Origin: an uncultured Collinsella sp. | GTDB taxonomy: Bacteria > Actinomycetota > Coriobacteriia > Coriobacteriales > Coriobacteriaceae | Reading direction: 5' to 3' | Assembly: GCA_902490095.1 (NCBI GenBank) | Contig: CABUCQ010000123.1 | Span: 1 to 6,234, forward strand | DNA length: 6,234 nucleotides | Shown here: one piece after another, positions 1-5,585 of the stretch | Position numbering within the stretch: position 1 is the first letter of the stretch | Layout: every line of letters begins with the position of its first letter | Position numbers and translations under genes: made by a program | The notes under the pieces: generated by a model | What the model was told of the DNA's origin: nothing | The model's database searches: none | Seen by the model: only the letters and a program-made list of their open reading frames with translations

Positions 1-961
1 GCGCGAACGGCGCGCCTGTTTAGCGAAACTGGTGAAAAATAGATTGACGCTAACACTCATGACCTCCCTGTCGCTCTTCCCCCGCGCCCTGGCCCTCTCG
101 GCGTACTCGGCGGTCTCGGGGTCGCGCATGACCCTCTGCCTCGCGATCTCGTGCGGCGCGCTGTTCGCCTGCCGGTCGCCGCCCCTGTTGAGCCTGTGCC
201 TCACGGTCTTGCCGCTCGAGGCGGGGATGGGGCAGGCCCCGCATATCGCCGCGAACGACGCCTCGGAGCGCAGCCTGCCCGGGTTGTCCCCGGCCGCGAC
301 CGCGAGCTTGGCCGCGCTCACGGGCCCGCACCCGTACATCGCCAGCAGCGCGGGGCAGTTCTCCTCCAGGGACGCCTCGATCGCGCGCTCCATGTCGAGC
401 GCCGCGTCGCGCGCCGCCGCCCACAGGTCCGCCAGCGCGCCGAGAGCGGCGCCCAGCGCGCCCTCGGCGCGCACGGAGGGGAGCTCCTCCATCAGCCTCG
501 GCCCCGCCATCCCGCGGAACCTCGACCTGAGCCCCTCCGGCGCGGTGGTGAGCAGCGACCTCGCGGTGTTGATCGCCGAGGTCCGCGCCTTCACCGCCCC
601 GGAGCGCGCCGCGAGCATGCAGCGCACCCCGTCGACCCACCCGTCCTGGCTCTTGGGGGTCCCGAGCCTTGAGCCGGACATCGCCGCGCGGGCGGCCCTC
701 TCCGCGTCCGCCTCGTCGCACTTTCCCTGCCCCGGGCGCCTCCTCTGCGTCCTCGCCGGGGAGAGCGCCTCGCGCACGGGCATCCCCAGCGACGCGAGGT
801 GCCTGGTGAGGCCCGCCCCGTAGGACGACGTCCCCTCCATCGCGACGCAGGCCGGCTCCCCGGCCGCCGCAGTCGAGGACGCACAGCCAATGCGAGTCGG
901 CGTGGGTGTCGACCCCGCAGAAGACCGGCCCGCGGGCGCCGGGTGTCGATTCGGTTCTCAT
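1..961 (-). pseudogene. IS110-family (DEDD) transposase, broken by an internal deletion/frameshift and probably truncated at its 3' end
   Basis: This is a remnant of an IS110-family DEDD transposase, the class of recombinase that moves its element without terminal inverted repeats and, in studied members, is guided by a bridge RNA. The start at 961 has a GGAG Shine-Dalgarno (968-971) six bases upstream. The first frame gives the RuvC-like start GVDTHADSHWLCVLD with its first catalytic Asp, then runs into nonsense at about 862-875. From about 862 the family continues in a different frame: VAMEGTSSYGAGL with the acidic Glu, KCDEADAERAAR, then the C-terminal Transposase_20 part (LLAMYGCGPVSAAKLA, AAICGACPIPASSGKT, GGDRQANSAPHEIARQR). 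Roughly 25-30 residues expected between the two blocks are absent. The second frame is open to the window edge without a stop. From 840 to 61 only 4 of 260 codons end in A or T, against 9 of 20 in 60-1, so the gene probably ends artificially near 60. The Pro in NSAPHEIA sits where I would expect Leu. It is non-functional as read unless the frameshift is a sequencing error. Confidence 0.85.
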
Positions 962-1355
962 GTCTCGCTCCGTTCTTTCCGTGCTCGCCTGGACCGGGCA
1001 GACGGCACACTGACGGGGCGCGATAGAATGCGGTTGTTCGGGTCCGCGGTATCGCTCCATGCTCCTATTAGGTCATGCGGCGGTCTCGGCTCGCCGCGGC
1101 CCGCGCGGGACATGTCAGGAAACGAGGGCAGCCCTGTGGGCGCCAGCGGAATGTGGGGTCACCGCGCGGTCCGCATCTGATGGTGTCGACGTCAATGGTA
1201 TACGGGTGCATCATCGACGTCTTCAATACAGAAAATATCAGTGCGGAGTGTTTTCAAAACCAAGCCCGGTCCCGGCCTGCGATGACGTTGCTGGCGGTTC
1301 TTGGGCATCGCTTGCTGGCGGGGTTCCTTGTCTGAGTTGAACTTAGTTGGCGGGG
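962..1355. other. Gene-free stretch: IS110 5' flank (possible bridge-RNA region) plus an AT-richer island
   Basis: I find no gene I can support in these 394 bases. The part nearest the transposase start (about 962-1150) is the position where IS110-group elements carry a non-coding end encoding a bridge RNA. I see GC-rich palindromes here (CCCGCGCGGG at 1100-1109, GACATGTC at 1109-1116, ACCGCGCGGT at 1161-1170) but could not fold a convincing two-loop RNA or fix the element's end. From about 1190 to 1262 the sequence becomes AT-richer, with TCGACGTC repeated at 1186 and 1214 and the hyphenated palindrome GTTTTCAAAAC. An open plus-strand frame ends with TGA at 1333-1335 and gives a roughly 52-residue peptide from the ATG at 1180. 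It lacks a clear ribosome site and I do not call it a gene. No stem followed by a T-run is evident below the dtxR-type gene. Confidence 0.5.
1288..1321. repeat. Short imperfect tandem repeat, unit about 24 bp
   Basis: TTGCTGGCGG occurs at 1288-1297 and again at 1312-1321, exactly 24 bases apart. The bases following each copy are partly similar (TTCTTG and GGTTCCTTG). It lies 35 bases past the stop of the dtxR-type gene. No function is evident; it could be a duplication scar at the edge of mobile-element debris. Confidence 0.4.
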
Positions 1356-1733
1356 CTACTGGTCCCGGTCGCTGTCCCGGCCCAACATCGCCCGTAGCTT
1401 CTCGAAGCTTTCCTCGCTTAGGCAGTGCTCCATGTGGCAGCCCTCTTGCGACGCGACCTCAGCCGAAACACCCGCATCCTCTAGCAGCCCCACGAAAAAG
1501 CAGTGACGCTCCCACATTTGGCGCGCGACCTCCAGACCACGCTCCGTCAGATGAACGTCGCGCTTGCCCATTTCGACATAGCCGTTGCTTTCCAACGTCG
1601 CCATGGCCTTGGAAACGCTCGCCTTGGTTACGCCGAGGTGCTCCGCAACGTCGATCGAGCGCACGATGCCCTGGCGTTCCGACAGAACGTAGATCGATTC
1701 GAGATAGTCTTCTCCGGATTCACGTAGGGCCAT
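1356..1733 (-). CDS. DtxR/MntR-family metal-dependent transcriptional repressor, two-domain form
   Basis: The 125-residue protein is a DtxR/MntR-type repressor that binds operator DNA when loaded with Mn(II) or Fe(II). Residues 1-65 are the winged helix-turn-helix: IDVAEHLGVTKASVSKAMATL is the recognition segment and VHLTERGLEVA the wing and linker. Residues 70-118 form the dimerisation and metal-binding helices. Candidate ligands match the MntR numbering: D9, E12, H77, C99, E102 and H103 (the last three in GCHMEHCLSEES). Asp at position 9 is MntR-like, while Cys at 99 is what DtxR/IdeR-type iron sensors have where Bacillus MntR has Glu. There is no C-terminal SH3-like or FeoA domain, so the length matches short MntR proteins. 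I chose 1733 because it gives the family's usual N-terminus and has GAAAGG (1740-1745) six bases upstream. A longer in-frame start at 1781 lacks these. It is monocistronic here, since an upstream terminator separates it from the HAD gene. Its targets are unknown, and no metal transporter is in view. Confidence 0.9.
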   Translation of the reverse strand: MALRESGEDYLESIYVLSERQGIVRSIDVAEHLGVTKASVSKAMATLESNGYVEMGKRDVHLTERGLEVARQMWERHCFFVGLLEDAGVSAEVASQEGCHMEHCLSEESFEKLRAMLGRDSDRDQ

Positions 1734-1753
1734 GGGCCGCCTTTCGCGATGAT

Positions 1754-1842
1754 TGCTAGTTAGCCTTTGGATACTTTCCACGGCTTACTTTACCGCAAAA
1801 GTTGCCCATGTCTTACTACTTTGCCTAAAAGTTAGCCGTGTT
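1754..1842 (-). promoter_or_regulatory. Putative operator/promoter region of the DtxR-type gene
   Basis: The leader of the repressor gene is AT-rich and full of related short motifs. The plus strand shows an inverted repeat ACTTT-N5-AAAGT at 1818-1832, a second ACTTT-N6-AAAGT at 1787-1802, and a lone ACTTT at 1773-1777. AGTTAGCC is present at 1758-1765 and 1830-1837, with a relative, AAAGTTGCC, at 1798-1806. The last motif resembles half-sites of DtxR-family operators (TTAGGTTAGCC-like). Autoregulation by the encoded repressor is therefore plausible but inferred. I could not fix a -35/-10 pair with confidence. Confidence 0.45.
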
Positions 1843-1861
1843 TCACAAAACGAGCGGGACG

Positions 1862-1899
1862 AAAACAAAATGGGAACACGCCCCGCAAGGAGTGTCCCC
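1862..1899 (-). terminator. Intrinsic terminator of the ABC-F / HAD operon
   Basis: Read on the minus strand, GGGGACAC and GTGTTCCC pair (one G-U) around a short GC-rich centre (TCCTTGCGGGGC) that can extend the stem. It is followed directly by ATTTTGTTTT. It begins 16 bases beyond the TAG of the HAD phosphatase gene, which fits a Rho-independent terminator closing that operon and insulating the dtxR-type gene. Confidence 0.8.
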
Positions 1900-1915
1900 A
1901 AGTGCCGAGCCGCAG

Positions 1916-2686
1916 CTATAGCAGTCCAAAGTACTTCGCGGCGTTGTAGATCCCATCGTCGTCCACGGCGGTCGTCACGTAGGTCGCCGCAGCTTTCACC
2001 GTGTCCTGCGCGTTGCCCATGGCCACACTTGTGCCCACGGCCGAGAACATCGACAGGTCGTTCTCGCCGTCGCCAAAGGCAATCGCTTCACTCGCGTCGA
2101 TGCCCAGGCGCTCCAGCGTCGCCGCCACACCCAGGTCCTTGCCGCCGTTGGCCGGAATAATGTCGCAGAACAGGTCGCACCAGCGCGTGGTGAGCGAATG
2201 CGACACGGCATCGGTCACGATATGCTCGTCAACTGGGTCAACAAAGGCACAGAACTGATAGACCGGCGCGTCAAAGGCATGCTCAAACGGCTCCTCGTGG
2301 TAGACGATTCCCGCGTTGCTGCCAGCCGTCACCACGCGCTCGGACAGGCGGTTCACAAACGAGTTCTCGCCCTGCATGCACAGTGAGTCGTAGCGCCCCT
2401 GCGCCACCTGGTCCACAATCACCGCAACGTCGTCCGGATCGATCGGGCAGCTGCGGTAGACGCCCTTGGCATCAAAACAGTGCTGGCCCGAAAGCGTAAT
2501 GTACGCATCCCAGCCCAGGTCGAACAGCCAGTCCGGCATCTGGTAGGTCGGACGGCCCGTGGCGATCACGCACGCAATCCCCTGCTCGCGAAAGCTGTCG
2601 AGCACCTGCTGCGCCGACGCCGGAATCCGGTGGGTCTTAAAGCTCAGCAGCGTGCCGTCGATATCGAAAAACGCGGCTTTGATCAT
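1916..2686 (-). CDS. Cof-type HAD-superfamily phosphatase (HAD-IIB)
   Basis: The protein is 256 residues, the usual size for Cof/YidA-like cytoplasmic sugar-phosphate or nucleotide phosphatases, which use an aspartyl-phosphate intermediate and Mg(II). All four HAD motifs are visible. Motif I is FFDIDGTLL with nucleophile D8 and acid/base D10. Motif II is IATGR with T43. Motif III is K183 in NGGKDLGVAATLERLGI. Motif IV is FGDGENDLSMF with D206 and D210. The C2 cap of the IIB type fills about residues 83-180, between motifs II and III. The start at 2686 lies six bases after the stop of the ABC-F gene. Its Shine-Dalgarno GAGGAG is made by the last two Glu codons of that gene, nine bases upstream, so translation is probably coupled. 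Substrate cannot be deduced from the sequence. The neighbouring ABC-F gene does not point to a shared pathway. Confidence 0.92.
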   Translation of the reverse strand: MIKAAFFDIDGTLLSFKTHRIPASAQQVLDSFREQGIACVIATGRPTYQMPDWLFDLGWDAYITLSGQHCFDAKGVYRSCPIDPDDVAVIVDQVAQGRYDSLCMQGENSFVNRLSERVVTAGSNAGIVYHEEPFEHAFDAPVYQFCAFVDPVDEHIVTDAVSHSLTTRWCDLFCDIIPANGGKDLGVAATLERLGIDASEAIAFGDGENDLSMFSAVGTSVAMGNAQDTVKAAATYVTTAVDDDGIYNAAKYFGLL

Positions 2687-2692
2687 TCTCGC

Positions 2693-4549
2693 CTACTCCT
2701 CGCCCTCGAGCTTTTCGCTCGCCTCGAGCCACGCCATCTCCAGCTCGTCCATGGCGGCGTGAGCCTCGTCGATCTTTGCCTGCTGCTCGCCGAGCGCCGT
2801 GTAGTTGGTGGGATCGACCTGGGCCATGGCGGCCTCGGCCTCCTCCACGCGGGCGCGCTGCGTCTCCATCTTGCGCTCGAGCGAGCTCACCTCGCGGCGG
2901 AGCTTCTGACGCTCGGCGTTGGAAAGGCCGTTGGGCTGACCGCTCGACTTGGGCTTGTCGGCAGCAGCCGCCGCACCGGTGTCGAACGTGCCGGTCTTAG
3001 CGCTCGGCGCGCCCACGGGCTCGCCCTCGGCGGTAGCGTTGCACAGGCGCAGGTACTGGTCCACGCCGCCGGGCATATGCGTCAGATGGCCATCGAGCAG
3101 TGCCCACTGTTGGTCGGTCACGCGCTCCATCAAAAAGCGATCGTGTGTCACCAGGATCAGCGTGCCGGGCCAGCCGTCCAGCAGGTCCTCGACAATCGCG
3201 AGCATGTCGGTATCCAGGTCGTTGCCCGGCTCGTCCAGGATGAGCACGTTGGGCTCGTCCAGAATCGTCAGCAACAGCGACAGGCGACGGCGCTGGCCGC
3301 CCGAAAGATCGCCGATGCGGCTCCAGAGCTGCTGCGTCGTAAAGCCCAGACGCTCGCAGAGCTTCTCGGGCGAAGTCTCCTTGCCGTCGATGACGTAGTA
3401 CTTCTTATAGTTGCCGAGCACCTCGCGGATCGTGTCGCCCATGTAGGGTTCGAGCTCCTCGAGCTGCTGCGACAGCACGCCAAAGCGCACTGTCTGGCCA
3501 ATCTTCACGCGGCCGCGCGTGGGTTCAATCTTGCCCTGGATCACGTCGAGCAGCGTCGACTTGCCGGCACCGTTCTCGCCCAAAAGGCCATAGCGGTCGC
3601 CCGCACCAATGAGCCAGGTCACGTCAGAGAGCACCTGCTTGGGCGCGCCATCGGTATCCGCATAGCCGGCGTCCACGTCGACCACATCGATAACCTGCTT
3701 GCCCAGGCGGCTCACGGCGAGGCGCTTGAGCTCCAGCTCGTCACGCACGGGCGGCACGTCGGCGATCAGCTCGCGAGCGGCATCAACGCGAAACTTGGGC
3801 TTGGTGGAACGCGCCTGGGCGCCGCGGCTCAGCCACGCGAGCTCCTTGCGCGCCATGTTGCGACGGCGTTCCTCGGTAACCGCGGCCATGCGGTCGCGCT
3901 CCACGCGCTGCAGGATATATGCGGAGTAGCCGCCCTCGAAGGGATCGACCTGGCCGTCGTGGACCTCCCACATGCTGGTGCAGACCTCGTCCAAGAACCA
4001 GCGATCGTGCGTGACCACGAGCATGGCGCCCTGACCGCGCTGCCAGCGAGCCTTAAGATGGCGTGCAAGCCAGTTGATGGTGCGCATGTCCAGATGGTTA
4101 GTGGGCTCGTCGAGCATGAGCACGTCGTAGTCGCCGATCAACAGGCGCGCGAGGTCCACGCGGCGGCGCTGGCCACCCGAAAGCTCGCCCACCGTGCCCT
4201 CCCAGGGCACATCGCTAATGAGACCGGCGAGGATCTGGCGCGTGCGGGGGCTCGACGCCCACTCATACTCGGGCGTGTCGCCCACGACGGCATGGTGCAC
4301 GGTGTCGGTGTCGACAAGCTGGTCCTTTTGGCCGAGCAGGCCGATCGTGGTGCCGCGACGATGCGTCACGCGGCCGTCGTCGGGCTCCAGCGTGCCGGCG
4401 AGCACGCTCAGCAGCGTCGACTTGCCGTCGCCGTTTTTACCGACAATACCAATACGGTCGCCCTCGCCCACGCCGAGCGTCACGCTATCGAAAATATGCT
4501 TGGTGGGAAACTCTAGGCTGACGGAATCGCATCCCAAAAGAATCGCCAT
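2693..4549 (-). CDS. ABC-F family ATPase, Uup-like, with C-terminal coiled coil
   Basis: This 618-residue protein has two ABC ATPase domains and no membrane segments, so it is a soluble ABC-F protein. Family members act on ribosomes (translation rescue, antibiotic protection), and Uup-type members also bear on DNA metabolism. NBD1 has Walker A GKNGDGKS (37-44), signature LSGGQ (123-127), Walker B DEPTNHLD (147-154) and switch H181. The inter-domain linker (about 205-285) contains the basic ARKELAWLSRGAQARSTKPK stretch typical of Uup-like proteins. NBD2 has Walker A GENGAGKS (324-331), LSGGQ (415-419), Walker B DEPGNDLD (439-446) and H469. NBD2's Gly442 replaces the usual Thr after DEP. An Ala/Gly/Pro-rich hinge (about 507-543) leads to a charged coiled coil (about 545-618), as in Uup. 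I chose 4549 because MAILLGCDSVSLEF starts the domain cleanly and AAGGAG (4558-4563) lies eight bases upstream. The longer in-frame start at 4663 would run back through the promoter and terminator. It is first gene of a two-gene operon. An antibiotic-resistance role is possible but not indicated. Confidence 0.93.
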   Translation of the reverse strand: MAILLGCDSVSLEFPTKHIFDSVTLGVGEGDRIGIVGKNGDGKSTLLSVLAGTLEPDDGRVTHRRGTTIGLLGQKDQLVDTDTVHHAVVGDTPEYEWASSPRTRQILAGLISDVPWEGTVGELSGGQRRRVDLARLLIGDYDVLMLDEPTNHLDMRTINWLARHLKARWQRGQGAMLVVTHDRWFLDEVCTSMWEVHDGQVDPFEGGYSAYILQRVERDRMAAVTEERRRNMARKELAWLSRGAQARSTKPKFRVDAARELIADVPPVRDELELKRLAVSRLGKQVIDVVDVDAGYADTDGAPKQVLSDVTWLIGAGDRYGLLGENGAGKSTLLDVIQGKIEPTRGRVKIGQTVRFGVLSQQLEELEPYMGDTIREVLGNYKKYYVIDGKETSPEKLCERLGFTTQQLWSRIGDLSGGQRRRLSLLLTILDEPNVLILDEPGNDLDTDMLAIVEDLLDGWPGTLILVTHDRFLMERVTDQQWALLDGHLTHMPGGVDQYLRLCNATAEGEPVGAPSAKTGTFDTGAAAAADKPKSSGQPNGLSNAERQKLRREVSSLERKMETQRARVEEAEAAMAQVDPTNYTALGEQQAKIDEAHAAMDELEMAWLEASEKLEGEE

Positions 4550-4584
4550 ATGCCCTGCTCCTTCGTAGAAATTCAACGTTGTCC

Positions 4585-4590
4585 ATAATA
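4585..4590 (-). promoter_or_regulatory. Possible -10 box for the ABC-F / HAD operon
   Basis: The minus strand reads TATTAT here, 35 bases upstream of the ABC-F start codon, in the 76 bases between the pst terminator and that gene. No good -35 hexamer stands 16-18 bases upstream (the position reads about TGTGCG), so the assignment rests on the -10 match and on the need for a promoter after the terminator. Confidence 0.35.
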
Positions 4591-4596
4591 GCAGCG

Positions 4597-4632
4597 AAAA
4601 GGCGGGCCGCACACGACACAAAAAGGCGGGCC
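4597..4632 (-). repeat. Direct repeat of the terminator's 3' arm and T-run
   Basis: On the minus strand GGCCCGCCTTTT appears twice, at 4632-4621 (the 3' arm and T-run of the pst terminator) and at 4608-4597, 24 bases apart. The second copy sits just upstream of the likely -10 box of the ABC-F operon. It could be a partial duplication of the terminator. It could also let the GGCGGG arm form an alternative, weaker hairpin. Confidence 0.5.
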
Positions 4633-4656
4633 ATCTCCCAAAAGAGATGACCCGCC
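4620..4656 (-). terminator. Strong intrinsic terminator at the end of the pst operon
   Basis: On the minus strand GGCGGGTCATCTC pairs with GAGATGGCCCGCC (13 base pairs with one G-U) around the six-base loop TTTTGG, followed by TTTTT. It starts about 56 bases after the pstB stop codon. This is a textbook Rho-independent terminator and marks the end of the pst transcript. Confidence 0.93.
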
Positions 4657-4712
4657 TCTCCAATCAGTCCCGTGGCAACCGTGGCCGCCGCGGGCCTCAA
4701 GCATGTCCCGGA

Positions 4713-5585
4713 CTAGGAGAACATGCCGGTGAGGTAATCATTCAGCCGCTTATCCTTGGGCCGTTGGAAAATCTCGTCAGTCTCGTCGTACTCGACCATA
4801 TCGCCCATGTAGAAGAACGCCGTGCGGTTGGACACGCGCGACGCCTGCTCCATGTTGTGCGTCACGATAACGATGGCGCGGTCGGCCACGATCGATGACA
4901 TGAGGTCCTCGATCGCCAGCGTCGAGATGGGGTCGAGCGCCGAGCAGGGCTCGTCGAACAGAATCACGTCGGGGTTGAGCGCCAGCGTGCGCGCGATGCA
5001 CAGACGCTGCTGCTGGCCGCCCGAAAGCGCGTAGGCGCTCTTGTCGAGCTTGTCTTTGACCTCGTCCCAAAGCGCCGCGCCGCGCAGGCTTTCCTCGACC
5101 ATGCGGTCGAGCTCGTCGCGGTCGGTGATGCCGTGGCGCTTAGGCGCAAACGTGATGTTGTCGCGAATGGACTTGCGGAACGGGTTGGGCTGCTGGAACA
5201 CCATGCCAATGGAACGGCGCAGCTCGTAGGTGTTTTCGGTCTTGGTGTTCACGTTGCGCCCGCGATAGTTGATCTCGCCCTCCACGCGGCAGCCGCGAAT
5301 CTCGCGATTCATGAGGTTGAGGCTACGCAAGAAGGTCGACTTACCGCAGCCCGAAGGCCCGATGAGCGCCGTGATCTCGCCCTTGTGAAAGTCGAGCGAC
5401 GTATTGTGCAGTGCATGGTGGTCGCCATAGTACACGTTGACGTCCTTGGTGGAGAGCACGACCTCGTCGCTCACGGCCTTGCCGCTCGCGCGCACGCGCT
5501 TCTCGCTCTCCCCCACGCTCGACAAAAAGTCCTGGGTCTCGGACGATGCCGCCTCAGTTGCGGGCGTTGCATTTATCTCGCTCAT
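4713..5585 (-). CDS. pstB: Phosphate ABC transporter ATP-binding protein PstB
   Basis: PstB is the ATPase of the PstSCAB high-affinity phosphate importer, working on the cytoplasmic face of the PstC-PstA channel. The 290-residue sequence carries Walker A GPSGCGKST (76-84), the PstB-typical Q-loop FQQPNPF (130-136), signature LSGGQQQR (187-194), Walker B VILFDEPCSALDP (207-219) and switch H243 in VTHNMEQA. The family-specific tail (FFYMGDMVEYDETDEIF) is present. The core starts near residue 41. The first 40 residues are a Ser/Glu/Thr-rich extension that most PstB proteins (about 250-260 residues) lack. The start at 5585 is supported by an ATGA overlap with the pstA stop and by AAGGAAG (5597-5603) 11 bases upstream, although a shorter start cannot be excluded. 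It is the last gene of the operon. Regulation by phosphate starvation is expected from the family, but the operon promoter lies outside the window. Confidence 0.97.
   Translation of the reverse strand: MSEINATPATEAASSETQDFLSSVGESEKRVRASGKAVSDEVVLSTKDVNVYYGDHHALHNTSLDFHKGEITALIGPSGCGKSTFLRSLNLMNREIRGCRVEGEINYRGRNVNTKTENTYELRRSIGMVFQQPNPFRKSIRDNITFAPKRHGITDRDELDRMVEESLRGAALWDEVKDKLDKSAYALSGGQQQRLCIARTLALNPDVILFDEPCSALDPISTLAIEDLMSSIVADRAIVIVTHNMEQASRVSNRTAFFYMGDMVEYDETDEIFQRPKDKRLNDYLTGMFS

Noticed and set aside
32..823. Long plus-strand open frames (263 and 173 residues) over the IS110 remnant
   Set aside because: They are antisense to clear transposase motifs. Extreme GC content leaves few stop codons in any frame.
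50..1060. The 336-residue minus-strand frame starting at 1060 as a whole protein
   Set aside because: Only its stretch from 961 to about 876 carries the transposase start. Upstream it is non-coding flank, and downstream it is the wrong frame after the deletion.
962..1355. CRISPR array, tRNA or riboswitch in the gene-free stretch
   Set aside because: There are no regularly spaced repeats, no cloverleaf or CCA-type 3' end, and no recognisable aptamer core. Only short palindromes and two short direct repeats are present.
1734..1781. Upstream in-frame start for the DtxR-type gene at 1781
   Set aside because: The extra 16 residues fall in the operator-like leader and lack a ribosome site. The family normally begins at about the residue encoded at 1733.
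2480..4516. A 678-residue plus-strand open frame opposite the ABC-F and HAD genes
   Set aside because: It lies antisense to two well-supported genes. Its His/Leu/Ala-rich sequence has no domain pattern, and it reflects the codon bias of the opposite strand.
4550..4663. Upstream in-frame start for the ABC-F gene at 4663
   Set aside because: It would translate through the pst terminator hairpin and the likely -10 box. The start at 4549 has a good ribosome site and the normal family N-terminus.
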